Positions 44,648 through 53,261 of a stretch of DNA of 64,000 nt are shown here, piece after piece; position 1 is the first letter of the stretch; every line of letters starts with the position of its first letter. The notes under the pieces were generated by a model. That model ran no database searches. It was not told the DNA's origin and worked only from the letters and a program-made list of their open reading frames with translations. The translations under genes and the position numbers were made by a program. This stretch comes from Armatimonadota bacterium (GTDB taxonomy: Bacteria > Armatimonadota > Zipacnadia > UBA1398 > JAKPQA01): positions 62,001-126,000 of the forward strand of contig JAKPQA010000035.1 of the NCBI GenBank assembly GCA_029547025.1, given 5' to 3'.

Positions 44648-45289
44648 GTGAGACTGCTCTGCCTAGGGTTGGTTGTGGGGCTAGCCGTGGGACTGACGGC
44701 GGACACCGTGGGTGCGGTCACGCTGGACTTCGAGGACCTGTGGGACGGGACCAAGGACAACGACCCCATACCCGACGGCTACGCGGGGTTCGACTGGTCG
44801 GACTATGCCTACTGGGAGTCGGTCGAGTACATCAGCTCGTGGCTGCCCAATGGCTTTGTGAATACGTGGGAAGGCGACGTGGGAATCTTCACCGCGTACT
44901 CGAACCCGATCTCCATGAGTGGCCCCGTGTTCGATTTCAATGGCGCCCGTGTGGGCGCCGCGTGGAACCTGGGGCAGGAGGTCACTTTCGAGGGCTGGCT
45001 CGATGCAGACTTGCTGTATTCACAGACCCTCACCCTCGGAACTCAGGGTCAGGAGTACGTCTTTGACTTCATCGGGATCAACACGCTGTGGATCCGGCCC
45101 GATGTGACCACCGGCACCAAGGATCCGGCGATGCATTCGGCCGGCGCGGGCCACCACATTGCCATGGACAACTTCGTCATCAATGAGACGCGGGTGCCAA
45201 CGCCCGAACCGGGGACGTTGGCGCTTCTGGGTCTGGTCGGCATTCCGGCGGCTGCCAAGTCGCTTCGCCGCCGGTGGTGCCGGAACTAG
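44648..45289 (+). CDS. PEP-CTERM sorting-domain protein
   Basis: A 213-residue exported protein starting at GTG 44648 (GGGGGG upstream). Signal peptide residues are about 1-23. The mature part is rich in Asp, Trp, Tyr and Gly and resembles a beta-sandwich carbohydrate-binding type, without a firm family match. The C-terminus reads TPEPGTLALLGLVGIPAAA followed by SLRRRW: the PEP-CTERM motif, one hydrophobic helix and an Arg cluster, the substrate signal for exosortase. It starts 23 bases after the hydrolase stop. No exosortase gene is in the window. Confidence 0.9.
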   Translation: MRLLCLGLVVGLAVGLTADTVGAVTLDFEDLWDGTKDNDPIPDGYAGFDWSDYAYWESVEYISSWLPNGFVNTWEGDVGIFTAYSNPISMSGPVFDFNGARVGAAWNLGQEVTFEGWLDADLLYSQTLTLGTQGQEYVFDFIGINTLWIRPDVTTGTKDPAMHSAGAGHHIAMDNFVINETRVPTPEPGTLALLGLVGIPAAAKSLRRRWCRN

Positions 45290-45547
45290 ACCGGTGGAGT
45301 CTGGCTGAGCACCAGGTCCGCCGCACATCGTGGTGCGAGGCGTCCGTACAGCGCTCGACAACACGACGATCGGCCGGGTCACCGCGTGCGTCCTGGCCTT
45401 GTCGCCGAAGGGTGCCGCCGGGTATCATGGGGCGCACGGGGGCACTGTGGGCCTGCCTGCCGCCGGTCCTTCCCTCTCCTTCCCGCCGCCGCGCGCAGAC
45501 GCAGCCGAGCGCCATGTCGTGCTCACGGACCTGGAGGGCACATCCGA

Positions 45548-46615
45548 GTGAACCGCTTCGCGTTCGTTATCCATCCGCTAGACGCGTCAGATGTGGCGCG
45601 TAAGTATGCTCTTGCGCGGTACCTACCAGCCCGTCTGGTCGAGCGGATGGCGCAGGGCATCCAGCCCAAGGTGGTCTCCCACATCACGGGCATACGGTCC
45701 GCGACGGGGGCCGAGGCGGAGGGCTGGTTCATTGGTTGCCCCCTCACGGCCCGGGTCATCATGAATGGCAAGCCCGAACTCGTTGAGCGTCGGCTTATTG
45801 AGTCGGTTCAGGTGGCCGAGCAGGTCGGGGCCCGCATCGTGGGCCTGGGGGCTTTCACGTCCATCTTCGGTGACGCGGGCATCACCTTGGCCAAGCACGT
45901 GGGGATTGCCGTCACGACCGGCAACAGCCTCACGGTCGCCACGGCCATCGAGGGCGCCTTCCGCGCTTGTGAGCTCATGAAGATGGACCCCAAGCAGGCC
46001 GCGGCGGGCGTCGTGGGCGCGGCTGGGTCCATCGGCCGCGTCTGCTGCCATCTCCTGAAGGACCACGTCGGGTCACTGACCCTCATCGGCCTGCAACAGG
46101 ATGACCTCGAGGCCCTGAAGCAGGAGCTCGAGCAGGCCGGAAGCTGCCCCATCACCATCCGCCGTGATCCCAAGGTCGTCTTGCCCGAGCTCGACCTGCT
46201 GGTGTCGGTCACCAGCGCGGTGGACACCGTTATCCATGCCGAGGACCTCAAGCGCGGCGCCGTGGTGTGCGATGTGGCGCGGCCGCGCGATGTCTCGAAG
46301 GACGTCGCGCGGAAGCGGAACGACGTGCTGGTCATCGAAGGCGGCGTGGTCGAGGTACCGGGGAACGTGGACTTCGGGTTCGACTTCGGGTTTCCACCGC
46401 GAACCGCCTACGCGTGCATGTCCGAGACCATGGTCTTGGCCCTCGAGGGGCGCTACGAGAGCTTCACCCTTGGTCGCGGGCTGACGCTTGAGGGTGTGCT
46501 CGAGATCCAGGCCCTGGCGAAGAAGCACGGCTTCCGGCTGGCAGGCTTCCGCAGCTTCGAGCGGGCCGTCACCACCGAGCACATTGCCGCCATCCGTAAG
46601 GCCGCCGGGCGCTAG
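45548..46615 (+). CDS. Acyl-ACP reductase (AAR)-like / shikimate-dehydrogenase-like oxidoreductase
   Basis: A 355-residue protein from GTG 45548, with GGAGGG ten bases upstream. An N-terminal domain has FVIHPLDASDVARKY and GLGAFTSIFGDAGITLAK. A Rossmann domain has VVGAAGSIGRVCCHLL, and the C-terminus VLVIEGGVVEVPGNVDFGFDFG precedes TAYACMSETMVLALEGRYE. This order matches cyanobacterial long-chain acyl-ACP reductase, which makes fatty aldehydes. The equivalent of its catalytic Cys may lie in FIGCPLTARV; I could not verify this. No aldehyde-deformylating oxygenase is nearby. A related dehydrogenase with another substrate is possible. Confidence 0.72.
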   Translation: MNRFAFVIHPLDASDVARKYALARYLPARLVERMAQGIQPKVVSHITGIRSATGAEAEGWFIGCPLTARVIMNGKPELVERRLIESVQVAEQVGARIVGLGAFTSIFGDAGITLAKHVGIAVTTGNSLTVATAIEGAFRACELMKMDPKQAAAGVVGAAGSIGRVCCHLLKDHVGSLTLIGLQQDDLEALKQELEQAGSCPITIRRDPKVVLPELDLLVSVTSAVDTVIHAEDLKRGAVVCDVARPRDVSKDVARKRNDVLVIEGGVVEVPGNVDFGFDFGFPPRTAYACMSETMVLALEGRYESFTLGRGLTLEGVLEIQALAKKHGFRLAGFRSFERAVTTEHIAAIRKAAGR

Positions 46616-46932
46616 GCAGGCGGCCTGTATTGGTTGTGAGAGGCCGATGGTAACAACTGGTCATATAGGCGGATGAGCATACCAGTTGTCTGCGTCTGCG
46701 GGGGCGGTGTGATCATGGCGTGCAGGGTCATCTGGCTCTGGCCCCCGGTCGTGGGTTCCTCCAGGCCCGGATGGCCTCGGGCCGGATAGGGTTCCACCAG
46801 CCTGCGGCTGGTTCCCCCCATGCGTCCCGTCCGAAGACCCTTGAAACTACTGAGGAGCGGCCGCGTGGAAGGGGCCCGCGGAGCGGGAGAGGCGCCATCC
46901 GGGGGGCGCCGGTGGAGTGCGAGGAGCCTGCT
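46616..46932 (+). other. Control region upstream of the two-component regulator
   Basis: This 317-bp gap has no supported gene. It contains a 9-bp inverted repeat (46653-46689) and no clear sigma-70 promoter. The stretch from about 46800 to the start codon is very GC-rich. Confidence 0.5.
46653..46689. repeat. Inverted repeat ACAACTGGT-N19-ACCAGTTGT
   Basis: Perfect 9-bp arms at 46653-46661 and 46681-46689 separated by 19 bases, about 245 bases upstream of the response-regulator gene. Arm-centre spacing is 28 bases. It may be an operator for the adjacent OmpR-type regulator or a transcript-end hairpin for the AAR-like gene 38 bases before it. Confidence 0.55.
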
Positions 46933-47628
46933 GTGCGCGTTCTGGTTGTCGAGGACCATGAGAAGGTTCGGGGGTTTCTCCAACGGGGGCTGACGGAGCA
47001 CGGGTATGCCGTGGACGTGGCATCCGACGGAGACGCGGGCTTCGCGCTCACCCGCACCGAGTCATATGACGCGATCATACTGGATGTGATGCTGCCGGGG
47101 TTGGGCGGGCTCGAGCTGCTCGGCGCGTTGCGGGAGCGGGGCGATGACACGCCGGTGTTGCTGCTGACGGCACGCGACGCGGTGGAGGATCGAGTCAGCG
47201 GGCTGGATCTCGGCGCAGACGACTACCTGACGAAGCCATTCGCGTTCGAGGAGTTGCTGGCACGTCTGCGGGCACTGCTCCGGAGGGGCCGCTCGGGATC
47301 GCCGGGTCTGATCGAGTTCGCCGGGGTGACTCTGGACCCCGTCTCGCACCGCGTGTGGTCGCTCGGTGAGCCCGTGGAACTGACGAACCGCGAGTATGCC
47401 CTTCTGGAGTTCTTCATCCGCCGTCCGCGCCGCCTGCTGAGCCGTGCAGAGATTGCGGACCACGTGTGGGGGATGGATTTCGAGTCGGGGACGAATGTCA
47501 TTGATGTCTACGTCAGCCATCTACGCCGCAAGCTTGATGCTGGAAGGCCGGGCTCGCTGTTCCGGGCGGTGAAGGGTGCCGGGTACATGATGGTGGACCC
47601 GGCCACGGACAATGCCACGCACGCTTAG
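46933..47628 (+). CDS. OmpR-family response regulator
   Basis: A 231-residue transcription factor. The receiver domain has VLVVEDHE, DAIILDVMLPGLGG (phospho-Asp), LLLTARD and the Lys of YLTKPF. The winged-helix DNA-binding domain has LTNREYALLEFFIRRPRRLLSRAEI and NVIDVYVSHLRRKLD. GTG 46933 follows GAGGAG by six bases. The kinase gene overlaps its end by 17 bases. The pair stands just upstream of the RND pump genes in the same orientation, like CzcRS, CusRS or CopRS, so metal response is the natural guess. Confidence 0.93.
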   Translation: MRVLVVEDHEKVRGFLQRGLTEHGYAVDVASDGDAGFALTRTESYDAIILDVMLPGLGGLELLGALRERGDDTPVLLLTARDAVEDRVSGLDLGADDYLTKPFAFEELLARLRALLRRGRSGSPGLIEFAGVTLDPVSHRVWSLGEPVELTNREYALLEFFIRRPRRLLSRAEIADHVWGMDFESGTNVIDVYVSHLRRKLDAGRPGSLFRAVKGAGYMMVDPATDNATHA

Positions 47629-49042
47629 GGGGCGCATCGCCCTCCTGTATGCCTCTGTCGCCGGCGCCACAGTCCTGGCGGTGTGCGGAGTTGTCTTCGC
47701 CATGGTGGGGCGGAGCCTGCAGCAGACGATCGACGCGGCACTCGCGGCCGAAGTCAGTGAGCTGGCCGCTTTCGTGCAGGACTATGGTGAAGCCGTTCTC
47801 CACCGGTCGTCTTCGCCACCGGTACGTTTCCGCTTCGCGGCCGGCTACTTCGAGGTGACTCGGCCCTCGGGCGAGATCGTCATGGCCTCTGAGGCGCTTG
47901 GTGGGGTCCGGCTCCCGGCAACCCCCACTGCCGCGTCTGAGGGGCCCAACCAGAAGACGGCTCTCCGGACCCAGCAGGTGGGCCCGCTGGGGCGCTTGCG
48001 CATCGCGGCTCGCACTGTGGATGCCCCCGGCCTGGGTGTGGTGACCATCCAGACGGCGATGCCCATGCATCAGACCGAGACGACGGTTCGCCGCCTGGCT
48101 CCCGTGCTGGCGCTGTGCGCAGTTCTGGCGTGTTGCGGGACCACGGCCGCCGGGTGGCTCGTGGCCGCTTGGGTTGTCGCCCCCGTCCGTCACGTCGCCC
48201 GGACGGCCCGCCGCGTGTCGGGGGAGGACCTCGGCGCGCGTGTGGTTCTGGGCCGGTCTGAAGAGGAGATCCGGGAACTCGTTGACACGTTCAACGGCAT
48301 GCTGGATCGCTTGCAGGCAGCTCTTGAGCAGGCGCGCCGGTTCTCGGCCGACGCATCGCACGAACTGCGTACTCCTCTGGCGGTGATCCGGGGCGAGGTC
48401 GAGGTGGCGCTGGAGAGGGACCGCAGCGAGAGCGAATACCGGGCCTTATTGCGCAGCGTGTTGGAGGAAGTCGAGGCATTGTCTCGCTTGGTCAGCGACC
48501 TCTTGGACCTGTCTCGCGCAGATGCCGGGGCCACTGGGCTGAGCTGCGAGCTGGTGGATCTGGCGGAGATTGCCGAGAGCACCTGCGACCGTTTCGAAAC
48601 GCGGTTCGCTGAGGCGGGCGGATCCCTCATCCGGCGCTGGAGCGGTTCGTTCCCGATCGTTGCAGATCCCGTACGGGTTCGCCAGCTGTTGGGGAACCTG
48701 CTCGACAACGCGGCCAAGTACGCTGCTCATGCGGGGCCTGTCTCTGTGGAAGTAGACGCAGCCGGCCAGGGCATCGAGTGCCGTGTCACGGACTGTGGTC
48801 CAGGCATCACGCCCGATCACCTGTCGCGTGTGTTCGATCGTTTCTACCGGGTCGACAAGGCGCGATCCCGTGACCTCGGAGGGGCGGGCCTTGGTCTGAG
48901 TATCTGCCAGTGGATCGCGCAAGCGCATGGGGGCTGGATCCGCGCCGAGAGCGAACCCGGTGTACGCACATGCTTCGCCGTCTGGCTCCCAACAGAGCCC
49001 CCCGGCCAGTCGAGGGGCCCGGCCGAGTTCCCTGGCCGTTAG
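47612..49042 (+). CDS. Membrane sensor histidine kinase (HAMP/HisKA)
   Basis: A 476-residue partner of the preceding regulator. Helix 1 spans about residues 7-30. A periplasmic domain of about 120 residues follows, then helix 2 (LALCAVLACCGTTAAGWLVAAWVV), HAMP, and HisKA with FSADASHELRTPLAVIRGE. The ATPase boxes are LLGNLLDNAAKYA, VTDCGPGI and GGAGLGLSICQWI. No metal-binding Cys/His/Met cluster stands out in the periplasmic part. Confidence 0.93.
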   Translation: MPRTLRGRIALLYASVAGATVLAVCGVVFAMVGRSLQQTIDAALAAEVSELAAFVQDYGEAVLHRSSSPPVRFRFAAGYFEVTRPSGEIVMASEALGGVRLPATPTAASEGPNQKTALRTQQVGPLGRLRIAARTVDAPGLGVVTIQTAMPMHQTETTVRRLAPVLALCAVLACCGTTAAGWLVAAWVVAPVRHVARTARRVSGEDLGARVVLGRSEEEIRELVDTFNGMLDRLQAALEQARRFSADASHELRTPLAVIRGEVEVALERDRSESEYRALLRSVLEEVEALSRLVSDLLDLSRADAGATGLSCELVDLAEIAESTCDRFETRFAEAGGSLIRRWSGSFPIVADPVRVRQLLGNLLDNAAKYAAHAGPVSVEVDAAGQGIECRVTDCGPGITPDHLSRVFDRFYRVDKARSRDLGGAGLGLSICQWIAQAHGGWIRAESEPGVRTCFAVWLPTEPPGQSRGPAEFPGR

Positions 49043-49160
49043 CGCTTTTTCATCCTCACCCCATCGAAGGTTCACTCACGGTCACCATACTCCACCTCAG
49101 TTGCGAACGCTCGTGCTTCAGCGCGTGAGCCGTGAGCAGTCGGATCGTGGAGGATGGACT

Positions 49161-49805
49161 ATGACAAGTGAGCCGCGTGGCTTCGCGGGCATCAGGACAT
49201 TGGGCGAACGGGGCTGGATGGTGCGGGCCGGCGCGGTGCTGCAGCTGTGGCGCGGCCGCCTCCACGCCCTGGCCGCCCTTCTGGGTGTGATGGCGGCGCG
49301 ACCTTCGCCCGGCTGGTTGCCGTGGGAACTGCTATCCATCGGCGGCGGCCTCCTTCTGCGTTCGTGGGCCCTGGGCCACCTACGCAAGAACGAGGAGCTG
49401 TGCACGTCCGGCCCCTACGCGTTCACACGGAACCCCCTCTATCTCGGCAACGGCCTGATTCTGTGTGGGTTCTGCATTGCGGCCGGGAGCGTGTGGTTCG
49501 CCCTGGCGGCCTGGGTTGGCGGGGTGCTGGTGTGCCGCGCGGTGGTGCTGCACGAGGAGGAGCTGCTACTCCGGAAGTTCGGAGAGCGCTACGGGGCCTA
49601 CCGGTGTCATGTGCCGGCACTGATTCCTCGCATCACACGGTGCCCGGGCAGTGTCCGGGCGCCGTTCTCGTGGCGCCAGGCGTCGCGGAACCACATCGCT
49701 GCCGGATGGATAGCTGTCATCCTCGTTCTGGTGGCGATGCACGTTGCCGGGCCGGTCGCCGCCGCGTGGCACCCCTCGCTCCACCTGCTCGCTCGGCTGC
49801 CTTAG
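49161..49805 (+). CDS. Isoprenylcysteine carboxyl methyltransferase-family membrane protein (CzcN-like)
   Basis: A 214-residue integral membrane protein from ATG 49161, with GGAGG seven bases upstream. The signature LCTSGPYAFTRNPLYLGNGLILCGF (GPY-x4-R-HP/NPxY) and the later EEELLLRKFGERYGAYRCHVP are those of the ICMT/PEMT family. CzcN and NccN, encoded in heavy-metal RND loci of Cupriavidus, belong to this family. Here it likewise stands between a two-component system and TolC/HlyD/RND genes. Its reaction in such loci is not established. Confidence 0.82.
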   Translation: MTSEPRGFAGIRTLGERGWMVRAGAVLQLWRGRLHALAALLGVMAARPSPGWLPWELLSIGGGLLLRSWALGHLRKNEELCTSGPYAFTRNPLYLGNGLILCGFCIAAGSVWFALAAWVGGVLVCRAVVLHEEELLLRKFGERYGAYRCHVPALIPRITRCPGSVRAPFSWRQASRNHIAAGWIAVILVLVAMHVAGPVAAAWHPSLHLLARLP

Positions 49806-49992
49806 AGCCCGAGTGGGGTGAGGGCAGGCGTCTGAGCTCCGCCACTCATGAAGGATTCTTAACCCTTGGCCCATCGTGCTTTCACATGTCCCGAGCACAC
49901 TGCCCCAGTGTGGTAGGTCCGCTGCGCCGCGGCCAGGCGATTGGGCCGCTTCGGGGATCGGGCCTCCGCAGCCCAGAGGAGTGGGTACCTGG

Positions 49993-51345
49993 TTGTCGTT
50001 CCCGCGGTTACTTCCCTGTGTCTGGATGGCATGTGCCCTCGGAACCGCCCGTGCGCCGGCGGTCTCTGCAGCCGAAGGGGGCGCCCCCAAGCCGTGCGGC
50101 ATCGAGGAGGCCATCGGCGAGGCGCTGGCCCACAACGCATCGCTCCAGGCTGCCGCAGCTCGAGTCGATGAGGCCCAAGCCGCCGCTCGGGTCGCGGACG
50201 CCATCCGTCACTTCGCCTGGCGCTACGAAGGGGCGGCCTCGGGGATCGTGGAGCAGAATATCGACCCCGAGTACTGGTTCGCCCACGCCGAGCTGCTGAC
50301 TTCGGTGACCACCACCCTCTCCGATGGCGGGAAGTCGAAGGCCGATTGGCTTCGAGCCATCGCTGAAGTGGTCGTGGCCCGGGCCGAGTATGAGAAACAA
50401 GCTTCGAGCCTGGCTTTGGCAGTCGTGTCCGCCTTTTTCGGCGTGGTCGGAGCCGAGGCCGAGCTGGGTGCCGCGCGTGAGGGCTGCGAGCTCGTGGGCG
50501 AGCATCTCCGCATGGCGCGAGCCCGCTTCGCCGAAGGTCAGGGTCCGGAGCTTGATGTGCTGAGGGCTGAGGCTGCCCTGTCCCAGGCCCAGGCGGCGCA
50601 GGTGGGGGCGGCGGCGGAGTCGGACAGCGCGCGGCGCGCACTGGCCGTGCTTCTCGGCCGCCCCCCTTCGGAACTGGTTGAGGTCGCCGAGGCTCCCGTC
50701 GGTGCCGACGAGACGGTAGCCGACGCGGAGCTCGCCTCGGCCCAGGCTCGCGAGCGGGCACCCGAGGTGCGCATCGGCCAGGCCGAGCTGGCGCTCGCCC
50801 AGGCCGGCGTCGAGGTTGCGCGCAAGACCAACAAGCCCGATGTGGGCATCGTGCTCAGTCACACCCTTGGCAACGACGCGACCGACTCACGGCACGTGCT
50901 TCAGGCTGGACTGCGGTGGGGGCTCCCCTTGGGCGATCACGGGGAGCGGAGTGCGCGCGTGGATGAGGGAGCCGCCAGGGTGAGGGCGGCCGTCGCGCTT
51001 CTGGAGGAGGCCAGTCGCCAGGCCGAGGTGGCCGCCCGGGATGCTCTGGGCGCTCTGGCCGCCGCCCGGTTACGGCTGGAGGGGCTGACGCGTGCGGCCG
51101 AGGTGGCGCGGACGGTTCACGAGCGGGCCACCCGGGGGTACGCCGACCGGGCCATTGCCATGCGAGATCTGCTGGACGCCCGCGAGGACCTCACCGCCGC
51201 CGAGCGCGACCGCGTGCGGGCCCAGTGCGATGTGGCCGTCCAGGAGGCACGGTTGCGACAGGTCCTCGGAACGCTGGTCTCAAGTTCGTCCGTGGCGACG
51301 TCGACCGCCCACGAAGCGACCGATCGGAGAGGGAGAGCCTATTGA
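49993..51345 (+). CDS. TolC-family outer-membrane channel of RND pump
   Basis: A protein of about 450 residues with a signal peptide ending near APAVSA. Two repeats of Ala/Glu/Arg-rich coiled-coil hairpins follow, with the strand RWGLPLGDHGE before the last hairpin, as in CzcC/TolC proteins. TTG 49993 has AGAGGAG about 11 bases upstream; GTG 49981 overlaps that site, so it is less likely. It forms the outer-membrane exit of the tripartite system. Its stop overlaps the start of the adaptor gene by four bases. Confidence 0.85.
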   Translation: MSFPRLLPCVWMACALGTARAPAVSAAEGGAPKPCGIEEAIGEALAHNASLQAAAARVDEAQAAARVADAIRHFAWRYEGAASGIVEQNIDPEYWFAHAELLTSVTTTLSDGGKSKADWLRAIAEVVVARAEYEKQASSLALAVVSAFFGVVGAEAELGAAREGCELVGEHLRMARARFAEGQGPELDVLRAEAALSQAQAAQVGAAAESDSARRALAVLLGRPPSELVEVAEAPVGADETVADAELASAQARERAPEVRIGQAELALAQAGVEVARKTNKPDVGIVLSHTLGNDATDSRHVLQAGLRWGLPLGDHGERSARVDEGAARVRAAVALLEEASRQAEVAARDALGALAAARLRLEGLTRAAEVARTVHERATRGYADRAIAMRDLLDAREDLTAAERDRVRAQCDVAVQEARLRQVLGTLVSSSSVATSTAHEATDRRGRAY

Positions 51346-53261
51346 GCCGCCCACGTCTCGTCGGCCTCGGCCTCTTCATCGCCCTGTTTGTGCCCCTCGC
51401 TTGGCTGGCGTTCAGGCCCCGGGGCTCCGGAGCGGCCGATGAGGAGGAACCAGAGGTCGAGCCACTGGTCCGCGTGCATGTGGAGGTGGCCCGGTCCGCC
51501 CTGGTGACCTCCGAGGTAACCATCGACGGCCGCCTGGAGGCCCTGCCCGACCAGGAGGCCCGTCTCGCTGCGCCGGTCGAGGGACGGCTCGTGCGTGTGG
51601 CTGTTCGCGAGGGGCAGACCGTGAAGGCCGGTCAGCTCCTGGCCGAGATCCGCAGTCCGTCGCTATCCGGGGCCGTGACGGCGGCGCGTGGTGCGGTGGC
51701 GGCATCCGAAGCGGCGGTGGAGCGCGCCCGCCGCACCTCAGATAGCCGTTCGGCCGAGGAGAGGACCGACATCGCCCAGGCGGAAGCCGCACTGGAGGCC
51801 GCCCAGGCCAAGCTGAGGCTTACCCAGGCCGGGCCGCGCCCGGAGGAGGTGCGCCAGGCCCAGGCGGAGCTGGACCGCGAGGTGGCCAAACTGCAGGAGC
51901 TCGAACGTGGCGAGCGGCCTGAGGACATCGCCGCGGCCCGTCAGGCCGTGGCCGCCGAACAAGCCGCGCTCGACGCCCTGAGGCACGGCCCCTTGCCCCA
52001 GGAGATTGCCGCCCAGGAAGCGGTAGTGGCCGCCGAGAGAGCGGAGTTGAGGAAGCTCGAGGCCGGGCCTCGCCGGCAGGAGCTGATCCAGGCCCAGAGC
52101 GCCGCGAAGAGCGCGCAGACGGCTCTCGATGCGGCTCGGTCCGAGGTGCAGCGTCAGGCACGGTTGTTCGCGGATGGCATTTCGTCTCTCGCCGAGAAGC
52201 AGGCCGCCGAGGTGGCCTACGCGTCGGCGGAGAGCGCGTACGAGGCCGCCGCTCAGAACCTGGCCATGCTCCGGGAGGGCACTCGTGCTGAGGATGTGGA
52301 GGCACAGCGGGCGCGCGTGCGCCGCGAGGAGGCCGAGCTGGATCGGCTCCGCTCGGGCACGCGCGCCGAGGCCGTGGCGGGGCAAGAGGCCAGGCTTCGC
52401 GCGGCCCAGGAGGCGTTGCGGAAGGCGGAGGCGGGGCCAAGGCCCGAGACGGTGACGGGGCAGCGCGCCGAAGTCGAGAGGGCCCGCCAGGCTCTCGCGG
52501 TGCTCCGGGCGGGGCCAAGGCCCGAGGAGGTGCAGGCGGCCCAGGCCGCTGTCGCCGATGCTCGGGCCGCCCTGGATAGAGCCAAAGCCGGACATTTCCA
52601 GACGCAGGCGGTCTTGGCCGATGTCCGCGCCGCCCAGGCGCAACGAGAGCAGAGCGTGGGTGCTTTGGAGACGGCCGAAGGGCTCCTGGCCTTCACTCGC
52701 GTCTCGGCCCCCGTATCCGGCGTGGTCGGCCGCATTATGGCCAACACGGGTGAGATGGTGAGCGCCGGGGCACCGCTTCTTGAGGTGCTGAACCTCAACA
52801 GCCTCCAGCTTCGCGGCCGCACGCCTCTCTCCGAGCTCGGCTCCCTGGCCATCGGCGATACGGCTCGGGTCAAGGTGGACGGGCTGGCCGAGCGGATCTT
52901 CGAGGGACGCGTCGCCGTGGTCGGCGCCGATGTCGACACCGAGACCAATACCGGCGAAGTGGTGGTTTGGCTGGAGAACGCCCAGTACGTGCTCAAGGAG
53001 GGCGCATTCGCCACGGCCACCATCGCGACGGCGGGGGTGGAACGCGTTACGGTGCCGGCTCAGGCCCTGGTCTCCGAGGAGGCTGAGCAGTTCGTGTTCG
53101 TCGCGGACGCCGATGACGTGGCGCGCAAGGTGGCGGTGACGGTGGGGCGCCGGCAGGGGGATATGGCCGAGATCGTCTCGGGGCTGAAGGCCGGAGAGCG
53201 CGTGGTTACAGTGGGGGCATTTGGTCTTGAGGATGGCGTCAAGCTTCGGGTGGAGTCATGA
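51342..53261 (+). CDS. HlyD/RND periplasmic adaptor with expanded coiled-coil repeats
   Basis: A 639-residue membrane-fusion protein from TTG 51342. One N-terminal helix is followed by a lipoyl half (APVEGRLVRVAVREGQTVKAGQLLAEI). Next is a coiled-coil of about 320 residues, then the second lipoyl half (APVSGVVGRIMANTGEMVSAGAPLLEV), beta-barrel and membrane-proximal domains. The coil contains roughly eight copies of a 26-residue unit with the core LRAGPRPEEV followed by a heptad stretch. Most RND adaptors have 350-450 residues. The pump gene begins in its last four bases. Confidence 0.93.
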   Translation: MSRPRLVGLGLFIALFVPLAWLAFRPRGSGAADEEEPEVEPLVRVHVEVARSALVTSEVTIDGRLEALPDQEARLAAPVEGRLVRVAVREGQTVKAGQLLAEIRSPSLSGAVTAARGAVAASEAAVERARRTSDSRSAEERTDIAQAEAALEAAQAKLRLTQAGPRPEEVRQAQAELDREVAKLQELERGERPEDIAAARQAVAAEQAALDALRHGPLPQEIAAQEAVVAAERAELRKLEAGPRRQELIQAQSAAKSAQTALDAARSEVQRQARLFADGISSLAEKQAAEVAYASAESAYEAAAQNLAMLREGTRAEDVEAQRARVRREEAELDRLRSGTRAEAVAGQEARLRAAQEALRKAEAGPRPETVTGQRAEVERARQALAVLRAGPRPEEVQAAQAAVADARAALDRAKAGHFQTQAVLADVRAAQAQREQSVGALETAEGLLAFTRVSAPVSGVVGRIMANTGEMVSAGAPLLEVLNLNSLQLRGRTPLSELGSLAIGDTARVKVDGLAERIFEGRVAVVGADVDTETNTGEVVVWLENAQYVLKEGAFATATIATAGVERVTVPAQALVSEEAEQFVFVADADDVARKVAVTVGRRQGDMAEIVSGLKAGERVVTVGAFGLEDGVKLRVES

